A DNA stretch of 64,000 nt from Branchiostoma lanceolatum (Eukaryota > Chordata > Leptocardii > Amphioxiformes > Branchiostomatidae): contig NC_089739.1 in NCBI RefSeq assembly GCF_035083965.1, forward strand, positions 4,532,198 to 4,596,197, written 5' to 3'. How positions within the stretch are numbered: the stretch's first letter is position 1; every line of letters starts with the position of its first letter. Under the pieces are notes generated by a model, which saw only the letters and a list, made by a program, of their open reading frames with translations, was not told the DNA's origin and did no database searches. Shown piece by piece: positions 20,520 to 37,689 of the stretch. The translations under genes were made by a program, and so were the position numbers.

Positions 20520-23500
20520 TTAATAAATATCCTGTACGAATCCCTGCATTATGACCTTTAACCTTTGACCAACCTCCTGTAGGAATCTCCTGATGACATC
20601 ACAGTACCCGTCACACTGCCAGGTCTCGTTGTGTGTCCCTGTGGGGAAGGTACACATCCTCTTGTACACCGACCCTGACTCCTAAACAAGGGACAAGCCA
20701 TTAGTTATCTCAAAGAAGAGATACAAAAAGTATTCACAATTTTACACTAATATTTGGAAAAGTTCCATATAATCAAAAAGATGAGAAGCTAAAAATCTTA
20801 AGATAGTTTCCTACAATTATAACATGCTAATTAGAATTCATTCATCCCTTGCTGATTAATCCTGATTTAATAAAATGTACCTGTAGTCCCAAACGAAACT
20901 GCTAGAGGGCCCAAAACTTATGTCACTATACTTCCTGAGAACAAAAGCTATCTACCACCCCAAAATCATGATCATAGCTTGTCCAGAATAAGACATAGGA
21001 AAATTGGCAGTTCTGCTGCAGTACCAAGAGAAGCCGCCAAGGGGTCTAAAACCAAATTGTTTCTTTGCTAGGACAAGACCTAACAACATACAAAATTTCA
21101 TAACAATCCATCCATAACTTCTTAAGTTATACTACTAAACCACAAACATACATACGTCAAAAACATAACCTTCTTGGCAAAGGAATTTAGTACTTGTCCA
21201 ATCTTGTTCAGGTTTAGGTACAGTTCGAGAGCTGTACCTGAACTGCATCTGTGTAAAAACCCAAAGGGGTGAGTACGCCGCTCCCGGGATTAGAACCTGC
21301 GCCAATCCTGATCAGCACGGCTTGGGAAATCAACGCGCTAACGACTAGGCTAAACGGTCCGGACCAGTTAGACTGGTCAGTTAGTGGAGGTTGATCTCCA
21401 CTGTTACACTACTCCCCCTTTTGTTTTCAGACTCGTCCCGAGTCTCCGAGTACGACATTCCCTGTGTGATCTGATCGTTACTCACAGGGCCGGCGTGGGA
21501 ACCACTGTAAAAACCCAAAGGGGTGAGTACGCCGCTCCCAGGATAGAACCTGCGCCAATCCCGATCCGCACGGCTTGGGAAATCAACTAGGATAACCACT
21601 AGGCTAAACGGTCCCGACCAGTTAGACTGGTCAGTTAGTGGAGGTTGATCCCCACTGTTACATCTGTACTAGCATCTGCACCATGTATCTGTATCTGAAC
21701 CTGATCTTGTGTATACATGTACATTTTGTAGGTACACAGCCATACTTGCCTGGAACATTAGCTGCATCATGTATGGAGGAATGAGCTGGTCTGCGAGCCC
21801 TGAGACAAAGAGAGTTGGTCGGCTGCACTGACCAATCTTCTTGATGGAAACAAACTGTAAGAAAGAGACATAATAGACCGATCCTGTCGAACACCATATC
21901 GAACGAATAGAAGACCAATAGAACCCCCTGTTCTATTCAGCCCACCTTCGTCAAAAACAGCGTTGGCGGGGCAGAAATGGCTCGTGTAAAGCAGGGTACG
22001 TATATCTGGGACAGGTTTTCCACTCTATTGGTTGAATGCATGCTCAGAATAAAAACGAATCTAAAAAGAAAATAGATCGGGCACTCAAGGGGAAAAAGCT
22101 TGTACCACATGCTGACTACTACAAAGTCCGCTAGCGCAGAGTTTCGTACCTTCAGTTACTGGTGTGTGAAACTGGTTAACTTGAAAGTGAACAGGGAAGT
22201 AAAGGGATGCATTTTAATTCTTAGTTACTAGATACCATGCAGCTGTTATGTATGTAGTCAACACAGTTGGAATCCTGTCACAGATATACGAACCCTGTTT
22301 TACACGTGCGTCGGCTGCTTGTCAGAAACTGGGCGCTGATGCCCACCGACAAGGGAAAGCTATGCGGCGCATACCGCTTTAACATTGACCGAAAACATAA
22401 CGCTCTCACCGTAACTACACCTACCCCCTCCTTAAACAACTCTTTCTGGTGGATACAGCCTTTCAGAGGCAAAAATGGATGCGTACACTGATGTAATCCA
22501 TGAAATATACTTGCTGTGGCCATACTTATACTATAGTTGTTTTGATAGAGGTGAGCAGGGCTTAAAATGGGCTCAGTCTATACGTCTCAAGACATCCTTA
22601 CCTGATTTTTATACATCCAGACCGGAACCCATTTTAATATCCTCTTCACAGAAAATATGATAGTTGCCATGTGTGGTATGCTGGTGAAGGTGTTCTCTAG
22701 TATGACGGCGAAGATTCGGTCCCTGAAGACGGAGTGGGTCGCGAGGTGGACACCTACGGCCCCTCCCAGAGAGCGGCCAAAGACCACGATTTTTCTCTGG
22801 TTTATGTCCGCTCTACTGTAGAGGAAGTCAACAGCTGCTTCTGCATCTAAATATAGACCTGGAAATATACAGAGGATTTAAACTTATGAATATGATAAGC
22901 AGAACTTGAAACACGTATGACAAATGATGTCATGATTCCCAGTATCCATTTCTGGGTGGCGAAAAGAATTGAAGTAAAAAAGATTGTAACAGGATTTTAA
23001 GAAGCTTAATTTGTTTGGATGTTAGTCTGAGGTAGAGGCCTTTAGATATCTGGCCCCCTTGTAGCATTCTTACAAACTGCAGTTAGACTGTTAGCAATAC
23101 TAATGTTAGCAATAGCAATACTAATGTTTGCACTATCACACAATTTTTTTTCTAAAACTGTGATTACTACTCTCCAAGCAGAGGTTTGGCACCAGCTTGT
23201 TTTTTACATTTTTCAGGCGTTGTTTATCGACCTTGATATTTTTGTCAGGTTTTCTTTTTGTCAGCCAGCCAAACCTCTACCGGCAGACGCAAGTACCAAA
23301 TTGAATGCAACTAAAATAAAAAGTAAAAATAGCAATCAAATCAACTTTTCTCTTTATTAAGAACAAACTGTTCCTTTGCCATATGACCTACTTTTTTAAC
23401 CTCATTCCTGCTGCCTAACCCTGTACTAGTAGTCAATGTAAATACATGATATGTAAAAAAAGCTAACTTAGTAGAAAGTAAAGAATCATACCTGTTTCTG

Positions 23501-25171
23501 TAGGTGACCCGTCACTTTTGCCATACCCTCTGTACTCCAGCAGTAGTACATTCACTGATACTGCTGCATACACGGCCACTGCATTCACTAACCTGCAGAA
23601 AATTGGGTGGGGGGAGAGAAGAGGAATTTTATTGCTATTGGCAACACATTACATGTGTTGGAGACTGCAACTTTGCCCTTGAATGTTGCTGTCAAATAGA
23701 TACATGTGAAAGGGAAAGCTAAGGATGTTAGATTGTAAAAATAGAGCTATATGTACATAACTTCTTTGATGGCTATTTTATTTTATCATTTTGAAATTTT
23801 GCTCAGCCAGACCTTAAAATTAAAGAGCCTGCATGGGGCAAGGGAACGGTCAACAATCTATGTTAAATCAAAAAGGCAGCAGCTATGTTTTCCATTAAAT
23901 TCATCAGACTGGCTTTGCTCTATGGTATATTCAGGCACCAATTGGACTAGACAGTGTACATGTACATGTGTACGTAGAATGCAACGATCACACTCTACAT
24001 TAAATTTGAAGCTGGTGTGTTACACCAAAGGACAATTATACCGCCTAGTATACAGATACAAATAGTTAACATACCTATGTCCAATATTCCCGGCATTTCC
24101 ATGGAGGAACAGTACTGTGGGTGCGTTTGCAGCGAGGCCCTCTGGCTGTTTGAGGAAGAGTGCATGCAGCCTCGTCCCGTCCCTGGCCTTGATGAAGAGG
24201 CTCTCGAAGGGGACGTTCCAGCCCTGGGGCGACTGGACCAGCAGTCGGGAGGACTTGGGGACCTCGGGGTAGTACAGGAGATAGTCTTGGTAGTTGTAGA
24301 AGATTCCTAGAATGGAAGGGAGTCAAAATATGAACAACAAAATGTATGTGCAGAATCTCTGAAATTTGATAAATGCCTGGTGAGGGTTTTGGTACGAAGT
24401 AAATGTCAATTCTCATTTCATTTTGTGGACACCTAACACTAGTACAGTCACTATATATACTATTTGCCAAATATGGAAAATGGAACAGTTACAAACTCAG
24501 TTACTATATAGCTAAATATGGCGATGTAAACACATGTAAACCAAATATGGTGACTTCATAAACTTATCAAATATGGAGCTTCACACACCAAAGATGGCGT
24601 CCTCTCACACTGACCAAATATGGAGACTTCTCACACTTACCAAATATGGAGACTTCTCACACTTACCAAATATGGAGACTTCTCACACTTAATAAACCAA
24701 ATATGGAGACTTCTCACACTTACCAAATATGGAAACTTCTCACATTTACCAAATATGGAAACTTCTCACACTTACTAAATATGGAGTTCCCACTTACCAA
24801 ATATGGAGACCCAGACCACGATGGAGGCTACCCATCCTCCGTACAGCCAATAAATTTAAGTTGAATAAAAGAGCAGCACTCCAAATATGAGTCCTCTCAC
24901 ACTTACCAAATATGGAGATCCAGACCACGATGGACGCCACCCACCCTCCGTACAGCCAATAGAAGAGCAGCACTGCCAGCAGTCCCGTGCTGCACAGCGC
25001 CCAGCACTTCACCAGCACATCGATGGCAAACCTGCTCACAACCTGGATGAATGCAAAACCACTCCTCCTAGGGATTGAGTGAGGTACTGCAGTGGAGAGT
25101 CTCTGCTTGCCACACCCGCACTGCTGGTGGCTGTGTCCGTGTCCGTGCTTCATTGTTCCCAGCTTGGTCAT
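20520..25171 (-). CDS. ABHD13: ABHD13-type alpha/beta hydrolase
   Basis: Six exons (transcript order): 25171-24907, 24306-24075, 23592-23492, 22858-22602, 21854-21750 and 20681-20520, 373 aa. All joins are in phase. The N-terminus carries a His/Gly/Cys-rich stretch and a membrane segment (GLLAVLLFYWLYGGWVAS, about residues 63-80), as in the single-pass ABHD13 proteins. Lipase/esterase-fold landmarks are HGNAGNIGH (157-165, oxyanion loop), EYRGYGKSDG, nucleophile Ser229 in GRSLGG, Asp307 in SGLADQLIPP, and His337 in GTHNETWQCDG. It is about 36 aa longer than human ABHD13 (337 aa), all at the N-terminus; the first in-frame ATG was taken as start. Intron 5 has a GC donor (CAG|GCAAGT). The exon 1 donor has been copied into a downstream minisatellite. 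The substrate is unknown; the family is linked to protein depalmitoylation or lipid hydrolysis. A 5' UTR exon probably lies near 26.5 kb. Confidence 0.95.
20885..21185 (-). repeat. Dispersed repeat (CTTCTCGGCGAAGG / ACTGCAGTACC family), inverted
   Basis: It shares CTGCAGTACC, AGGGGNCCAAAA, AACATACNAAATTTCAT and ACCTTCTTGGC with about 35350-35690, and in the other orientation with about 50978-51345 and 52487-52735. It is a multicopy element of unresolved class. It lies in ABHD13 intron 5. Confidence 0.6.
21256..21660 (-). repeat. Tandemly duplicated tRNA-like SINE unit
   Basis: Two nearly identical units of about 150 bp (21256-21407, 21508-21660) are separated by about 100 bp. On the minus strand each reads TAGCCTAGTCGTTAGCG (A-box-like) then GGTTCTAATCCCGGGAGC (B-box-like; slightly altered in the second unit). 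They lie in ABHD13 intron 5. A functional tRNA is not supported. Confidence 0.75.
23166..23290. repeat. One-ended relative of the TACTCTCCAAGCAGAGG foldback
   Basis: The left end TACTCTCCAAGCAGAGGTTTG matches the element at 5960. The right side has only a partial complement (GCCAAACCTCT). It lies in ABHD13 intron 3. Confidence 0.55.
24519..24906 (-). repeat. Splice-donor-derived minisatellite in ABHD13 intron 1
   Basis: On the coding strand, units of about 25-27 bp read CCATATTTG|GTAAGTGTGAGAAGT. This equals the last bases of exon 1 plus the start of intron 1. Roughly ten variant units lie between 24519 and 24800. A larger partial copy of the exon end (GGCTGTACGGAGGATGGGTA ... CCATATTTG|GTAAGT) lies at about 24796-24852. 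Most units keep GTAAGT. Confidence 0.93.
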
Positions 25172-25514
25172 TCACACAAATATGGGTGAACTGTTGTCGG
25201 AATGATAACTCAGACAGATCTGCAAAAATGACAAGAATTCGAAGATATCCTATACCTGCGTATATATAAAAAAATGTATATATGTTATACTATGTTATAA
25301 GTTTCGGACGAAATATCACACGAACATGTCAATTCACAAATTGCATGCATTACTCTGGTCCCTCAGACTTTTGGCCATGGGCCAATGTTCACTTCCTGCC
25401 AGCCCGCCCAAGAAATTTGGATGCAGGCCGGGCTTAGCTAAACCTTTGCATCCTGCCAGTCTTCTAGATACATGTTTAAAGTTTATACAACTCAGTGACA
25501 GACTCGAACATACT

Positions 25515-25719
25515 TAGGCTAGGTGCCAGACCACCGCGCTCCTGGCGCTAATCCTTTGGCCGGGGAAGCGACTTGCGCCGCCGCCACAGATAGCACACAG
25601 CCCCCTTAATTGAGTTCGGCTGCCAAGAGTGCCCAGGTGCCAACTCTATCCCTACTAGGCTTCCCCGCCCAAAAGGGGTTATCGCATTGCATCACGCGAA
25701 AGGTCTGGTATCAAGGCTA
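25515..25719. mobile_element. Foldback MITE, TAGGCTAGGTGCCAGACC termini, 9-bp TSD
   Basis: The 205-bp element is flanked by GAACATACT (25506-25514 and 25720-25728). The right terminus reads TAGCCTTGATACCAGACC as complement. The ends match the element at 37690, but the interiors differ in length. It is inserted at the edge of the mariner-like element at 25725. Confidence 0.92.
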
Positions 25720-25724
25720 GAACA

Positions 25725-25938
25725 TACTGTAAATGCATTTAAGTTTGTGTGTTTTATTTCGCTCTAACTCAGTCTAAGGCCAAAATGAAGTGTTCGCATT
25801 GGTTTTAAGTTTGCAGCAGGGCTATAGTCACATACTGCTGTGTAGTATGGGATAAAAATGTTAGCGGAGGTTTTAACTTAAGTTCGTTGCGAAAACCGCA
25901 AACATAAAACCACTGCGAACATTTCTGCATTTACAGTA
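25725..25938. mobile_element. Mariner-like foldback MITE (TACTGTAAATGCA)
   Basis: The ends TACTGTAAATGCATTTAAG and TGCATTTACAGTA are complementary, with inner arms GCATTGGTTTTAAGTTTGC / CATAAAACCACTGCG. It belongs to the same family as 15670, 16194 and 2270. Confidence 0.85.
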
Positions 25939-26455
25939 CATCAAGACAAACAAAAAGACATTTAAGAAATGCCTCAGTTTTCACAGAGGTAATTAACAAA
26001 AGAAAATCGATTTTTATTGACAGCCTAATAATTGTATCAAAGGAAGATAAGTTTCCAATATGTTGGCTTGTGACAAAAATCTAGTTTTCCGCCAGGTAGG
26101 AACTCCGGTGCAACAAGCACTTGAACGATTTAGACGTTAAACAAGGACAACAAACCCTTACTGAGGTGGCAAATTGGTACCATATTCGTACGACAATTCT
26201 AAACTTCTTGTTATATCACATTCATAAGTGAGCTACGTATAATATTTGGCAAGTCACTAACCAGAAACTGTTACTCAAAAAAGGCAACACGGAAACTTAC
26301 CTAAATTCAATCTAGTGCATCGGACGGGAGACACTTACCTCAAAATGTGACAAACAACAACAGTTCGCTCTTGTCACAGACTAGTTTGTTTGGCTGTCAT
26401 CCACCGGAAAGACTGCTTATTAATCATAAAATACTATTATTTTCGATGAGGAACA

Positions 26456-26820
26456 TTATTTCTTGACCGTGTCGGCCATCTTGAAACAGCCCGCTACCGC
26501 AAACAGGTACAACAAAAACATTTGTCGAGTACTGTTCACATTTTGTTGCGGTAAAAAAAAAAAAAAAAACTTTGAATGCATTAACAATGATTTAATATTT
26601 TAATCTTTGTATATTTATTGTATCAAATATATGCGTACCGTGGAATTCTGTGGTTTTATACCTTCATCTGCTTTTGAGTTTTGATGCGGTAGAGGTGAAA
26701 GGTTAATGACCAGTGGTGACCTGTAAGGCGCGTATCTTGGTTTATTTGTTCTCTGGAAAAGTAGAACAACGACCTACATTTGCGCGTCTTGGTCTAGAAA
26801 AACGTCTTGGCGGCCATCTT
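26456..26820. promoter_or_regulatory. Candidate ABHD13 promoter/5' UTR with YY1-like sites and a short uORF
   Basis: AAGATGGCCGCC (minus strand, 26809-26820) and AAGATGGCC (26474-26482) fit the YY1 element found at TSSs of housekeeping genes. The second contains an ATG opening a seven-codon minus-strand ORF, MADTVKK (26456-26479). The true TSS and splicing are not visible. Confidence 0.4.
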
Positions 26821-27380
26821 AAGGTAACCTGTGACTGAACCTTTTTGTAAACCCAGTGTCGATGTGGCAATGATGGATACCATTCGACACTTAAACTTAA
26901 GGGTGCGAATTTTCTGGATCATAGTACAAGGGTCATTTTGAGATAGAGGTCCTCTTTTGAAGAAAAGGTACAAAGGTAAAGAGGACCCCTGTAATTCTGT
27001 GCATATCAATTGTGAATGATACAATGAAAACTGTTCATTAATTTGCCAAGATTACTAGTAGTCATCTGATGGAATAGCTGTTTCGGAGTATACATAGTAT
27101 ACTTTATATTATGATGATATTATATTATCATTTAAGAAAGCTCTGGAAATGTTGGATACCACACAGTAAAGGCTACATGAATTTGTAAATCACAAAAAAA
27201 AAAATTTCTTTCCTTTGCCGAAATAAACGGTTTTGTATTATGTCATAGATAGTTCCAGTACTAAATAATTAAGATCATTACCATAGCTAGAAGTAAAAGA
27301 ATGTACAGATATCTAATGTATTTCATTATTAAACTCTATCATGTATTTTTTCTTCTCAGTATAGATACTTCTCAGGAGCC

Positions 27381-32644
<5,264 letters not shown>

Positions 32645-32666
32645 TGTTTATTCCAGTGTATTGTAG

Positions 32667-32831
32667 GGGAGCTAAACTTGAAATTGAAAAGCCTACTATA
32701 CTTAGATGTAAATATACCTCAAAGTCAAGTTCTCTCGTTTTACATGAGTCCGTCATAGTTCACGGCTCTCACCATTTCAAACTTGAGAACTTGAGTAGTA
32801 TAGTAGGCTTTCATTTTTAAGTTTAGCTCCC
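32667..32831. mobile_element. Foldback element in the presumed EPHX-A 3' UTR
   Basis: It starts GGGAGCTAAACTTGAAA ... GCCTACTATACT and ends with the complement GTTTAGCTCCC. It begins 23 bp after the EPHX-A stop, so the mature mRNA could carry a hairpin of about 60 bp per arm. Confidence 0.85.
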
Positions 32832-34608
32832 TTGTGATGATCAATGTGAAGTACACACTACCAGGCCTGCACACACTACAAGCTGTTACAAACTAACATA
32901 GCGGCCAATGGCAGCTTTATATATATAGACCGATCCTATTAGCATTTCAGCCAATGATAGATTGGCAATTATCAATTCAACCAATGAGAGATTTAGGCTG
33001 CATGTGTGTTGAATATCTGCATTTCTAAGTTTTAATTCTACATTTCTATGTATTAACGGAGGTAGGTGGGGCTATGGGATTGATCTATCGTATAAGTGCA
33101 GTCAAAATTGCTCAAGAAGACCACTCAGAGAACTGATACAATGTGAACAGGATTCTTAATGCTTGAATCAGTGGGAAAACTTATCCAAGGAACCAGCAAA
33201 AAGTGTTCACAATTTGTACAGGACATGGTCCTTGATAAAAATCATAAGGTACACATTTGAAAGAAAAAAAATTATTACTGTACCAAGATGCAATATGTAA
33301 CTAAGAATTCAACATTGACTTTATACAATAATTGATTATTAATGTGAACTTAATTTTCCTTCTCAGGTATTGTCAATTTCATGTCCTAATGCAATTTTAG
33401 TCATGAACTTTGATTTTGAATGTTTTATATGAATTGATAATGATGATAAATTGATATTAATATTGACAGGTACAAAGTCTTCTCCTGTAAGTGAAATGTT
33501 CAGAACAATCATGGCTTTTCCTTGCAATTGATGATAAGGACCACACATCAAATTAATTTGTTGGTTTTTTAGATTTAAAACAATAATGCTGAAGTAAAAA
33601 CAGGACCTTATAATGGGTCGATCATTTTCTGATGGTGATTATAGTAAAATTGACATATTCGTTCAATCTTTTTTCAATCTTGGCCTCTTAAAAGTTGTCA
33701 GAGAACGAACAAAATAGTTTGGTTTGGCCTAAGGCACAAACTTACAGTCAGATGTACATTTTTTCTACACAGCAGTATGTACTTAAATTTATCTGTAAAT
33801 TTTGGCTGTTTGTTTGGAAAGGTGATGTTGCTTGGGTGGATTTTTTAGTCTCCGGGTTCTGTCAATTAGCATGTATGAAAAATAATATGATAAATCATAC
33901 ATATCCCATCAACAGCTGCATTCATTACAGAATTGAAATAATTTTTATGTAACAAGTCTATGACGTGTTTTAATTTTCTACTTTTCTAAGTCAATTATGC
34001 ATTTTTTTGAACTGATGCAAAGTCAATGAATGGCTAGTTGGTAATAAAAGAGGTGATGTTCTTCAGAAAGAATTGTTTTTGTCGTTACAAAATATCATGT
34101 ACAACTAGAGTTCCACGACCTCATACCTTCCCCAAATGATTTTAACCTTTATGACTGGCGTATTAGGAGTAATTCTCATCAATTATAAATCATACCAGTT
34201 GATTGTCTTAAAATATAACATGTCCAAAGTATGAGCTTAACAAATTATGAGCTTAACAAAGAAGGTTATGCTAAGATTATCATCAATTATGCAAATTATT
34301 AGTATAATTTGATTCAACGATGTTCACATTCACATAACTTCCCGATGCCACAAAAAGTATTGAATGTATGAAATTGCCGTCATTTACCAGTATGGAATTA
34401 TAGTAGTTTCTCATTAAGTATGCAAATAAGGCCTACATTTGCATATTTTCTATCAATCAACATTCCTCTCTTCCTCAGTTACAATTTGAAAGGTCATATC
34501 ATGGAACAAAGCGTTTTTTTTAAGTTGCCTCATTAATTATGCAAATAAGAATCTGATTGTATAATTATCGTCCAATTATACTAACAATTACTAAGCATCA
34601 CACAAGCT

Positions 34609-35065
34609 ACCGTAAAATCCTTATTTACGTACGCGCTTTTTAAACTTTTCAAGTCGCAAGCAGGTGCTCCAGGCCGTCGCCAAAGTCGGGGTGCGTACGT
34701 CAGGAGGGGTTCTTCCTCGTAAAAATCGCATATCAGCTTGAGAGTACGGTACATCTTCATGCAAATGAAGTGTGGAATGCTACCACACAATCAATCAGTA
34801 ATAAAGAATAAATCATACATATATCTAAATTGCATGACATTTTTTACCCAGAAACATTTTCTCAGTAACCCTTTAAGTCGGTAAACATCATCGGAAGGAT
34901 GATCATGTCAACCTCTAACTATCCACCGAAATGCTGGAGAGGGGTGCGTACGTTAGGAGGGTTTTTCCCCTGAACGTTTCAACTCACTGAGTCTGGCCCG
35001 CAATCGTCCCCAAATCGGGGGTGCGTACGTTAGGAGGGGTGCGTACTTAAATAGGAATTTTACCG
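34609..35065. mobile_element. Foldback element, ACCGTAAAATCC termini
   Basis: The left end ACCGTAAAATCCTTATTTACG and the right-end complement CGGTAAAATTCCTATTTAAG match. The interior has repeated GGTGCGTACGTYAGGAGGG. No clear target duplication. Confidence 0.7.
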
Positions 35066-35349
35066 AGAATCATGACCATCCATCAAGGCCATCTTGAGTT
35101 ATAGTATTTTCTCATTCATTATGCAAATGAGGTCTTCATTTGCATAGTTCATATCAAGTAATATTTCTCTCTTCCTCAGTTACATATGTCACATGTTTCA
35201 GAGTCCTATCATGGAATTTGGCGGATGTATAAACTTTCTTCATTTATTATGCAAATTAGAAACTGATTTGCATAAGAGCTTTCTAATCATGTACATCATC
35301 ACTCAAGCTATCTACTTACAGAAAATAATCATCGAGCACTTCTTGAGTT

Positions 35350-35690
35350 ATTCCCTTTCAAAGTCAGACGCAAAACCTGCTCCTGCAGTTCCCAAAAAGC
35401 CGCTAGGGGGGCCAAACCCATACCACTTACTCTCTGTCCAAAGAACTATTTACCACTCAAAAATCAGTTCCATAGCATGTCCAGAACACGAGATATCAAA
35501 ACAGGAAGTTCCACTGCAGTACCGTAAGACGCTGCTAGGGGGCCCAAAATCTAATCGTTTTCATGTCTCGTCAAAACCTACCAACATACCAAATACCAAG
35601 ATGATCCATCAAGGCATTCTCGAGTAATGCTGGTCCACTACGCACACACAAACGCTACCCTATGCATATTAAACCTTCTCGGCGAAGGTA
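35350..35690 (-). repeat. Dispersed repeat (ACTGCAGTACC / CTTCTCGGCGAAGG family), inverted
   Basis: It contains GGAAGTTCCACTGCAGTACC, CTAGGGGGCCCAAAAT and AACCTTCTCGGCGAAGGT. It is the same family as 20885-21185, 50978-51345 and 52487-52735. Confidence 0.6.
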
Positions 35691-35808
35691 AATATCTGTA
35701 GGTGTGATCGTTTTTTTCATGACCAACTGCTGGGTTCTTGTAATACTTGCATGGCAGTTTCGGAAAATTCCCGTGGAATACCTGAAATTCTTGCAACTAG
35801 GAATAATA

Positions 35809-36250
35809 CGACATTTGGCTCGCTCCTGAGATGTTGCCAAAAACCATTACATCATTCCATCCCTCCAAAGGATGCACCATCTTGGTGCAAAGGTCAATGA
35901 CCGGTAGCGCGAACATGGCCACACCTTTATTTGGATACCTTGAGGTCATACCAGCTGGCTTGAGGATTCTTCGGTGAGGTAGGTCAGGCCTGTGTACATA
36001 GCCAAACTGCACGTTGGCAGGCATAAACTGGTGAAAACTACCTAGAAACGAGCTAGTTTGTTCTACACAAACCAGGATACACACGCGCGGGCAACTTTAT
36101 ATAAGGTGGAGATATACTTCCTCGTTTTCTATTGATAACATCGTTCAGTTTAGACGTTTACCGTTAATACATGTACATCATATTGAAGGGGAGGGGTGGG
36201 GCCAGGTATCAAGACGGGGAGGGGGCGTCGGACCTTGGACATTTGCCAAT
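35809..36250 (+). repeat. Local duplication, copy 1
   Basis: GCACGTTGGCAGGCATAAAC, ACTTCCTCGTTTTCTATTGA and CAGGTATCAAGACGGGGAGG recur in the same order at about 37051-37440. Copy 1 has extra sequence in its left third. There is no coding potential. Confidence 0.85.
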
Positions 36251-37050
36251 TGGACATTTGCCAATTCGGGGACTGGGTCAAGGGAAACTCATGCATTCGA
36301 ATCTCAAACGTCTGCATGGGCGTTTTGTGCATTTAAAGTAGACCGCTCCAAGTTATTCGGAATCCTAGGGCATGTAGCTGGGATACTTTTGTAATTGTGG
36401 TATTGTTACCTCAACTGTAAAGGTAATTACTTGCTGGCAGAATAACTTCATAACCTCTGAATGGATTGAGATGATATTTGGTACATGGGTCTTGGGAAGA
36501 CTGATGTCAATATCAGTTATAGACCTCCTGGTGTCTGACTATTCGCCGATTTAACACTTCCCAAGATGCACCAGCAGGGTGTCGTAAAACCCGGTAATGC
36601 CCATTTTGCGATAATTCTTCTTAGCGTGCGAAAGTTAGATTCTAAGACGGTAATGAACTCCGCACGCTTCAAATCGGTAAGCGCTGTTTATTCATGACCT
36701 CTAATCGCCCAGAAAACACCACAGCGCGTATTATCAAAGTCTATGAAAGGAAAACATTGCCGGATTTAAACAGTTGAATCAGTTGACATAGGGTTTGTTT
36801 TTTCTGCCTTATTCCTGATTGGGGTAGCTTATGGAAGTGGCTACTGACAGGATGATCCTGCCAGCTTAAGAAAAAAGTGCACTGCTGACAAGATGATCCT
36901 GTCAGCAGAAGAAATTTTGGCACTACTGACAGGATCATCTTGCCAATAGCCTTAGGCATAGCTTATTTGTGTATGTTTTTTTTTCGATTGCCCTGAAATA
37001 GATCAAGAGACTACTTTTCACCGACATAGCAATAATAAAGCTACCCCAAT

Positions 37051-37440
37051 ACAACATTTGGCACGCTCTTGAAGCGTTGCCACCATCTAGGTCAATGACC
37101 CGTAGCGTCAACATGGCCACACCTTTATTTGTACATAGCCAAACCTCCTGGGGCAAACTGCACGTTGGCAGGCATAAACTGGTGAAAACTACCTAGAGGC
37201 GACCTAGTTTGCTCTACACAAACCCGGATACACACGCGTGGACATCTTTATGTAAGGTGGGGGATATAACGTTACTTCCTCGTTTTCTATTGATAACATC
37301 GTTCAGTTTAGATAGTTTACCGTTAATACATGTCATATCAAGGGGAGGGGTGGGACCAGGTATCAAGACGGGGAGGGGGGGGGGGGGTCGGACCTTGGTC
37401 ATTTTGTTTGCTAATTCGGGGACTGGGTCAAGGGAAAACT
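37051..37440 (+). repeat. Local duplication, copy 2
   Basis: Partner of 35809-36250, about 1.2 kb downstream. It includes a run of about 14 G at 37376-37388 that may be hard to sequence or form a quadruplex. Confidence 0.85.
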
Positions 37441-37689
37441 CAAGCATTCGTAGCCTGGAGGTTGGCCCTAGAAAGATTTTTGTGATCTCGATCAAAGGTG
37501 AAAACCCGAAATTAATTGCAGCAATGCTACACCTTGACTTGATTGGTTTGATGTTCTTTTTACAGTCTTAGTTCTTCATTGCTCTCGGCAATGTGACATA
37601 AGTTTAGACCCCCTAGCGGCTTGTTTTAGGATGACCCTGTTAGCATTATCTATAAGTATAGGATTTGATCTCGATACCATGTGCATATA

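Larger units (their letters stand above)
25172..27380. other. ABHD13 / EPHX-A head-to-head intergenic region
   Basis: The divergent start codons lie 2.2 kb apart. The region contains a 9-bp-TSD foldback (25515-25719), a mariner-like foldback (25725-25938), YY1-like sites (26474, 26809) and a strong acceptor (TTTTCTTCTCAG at about 27349-27359) just upstream of the EPHX-A ATG, so EPHX-A probably has a 5' UTR exon here. Confidence 0.6.
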
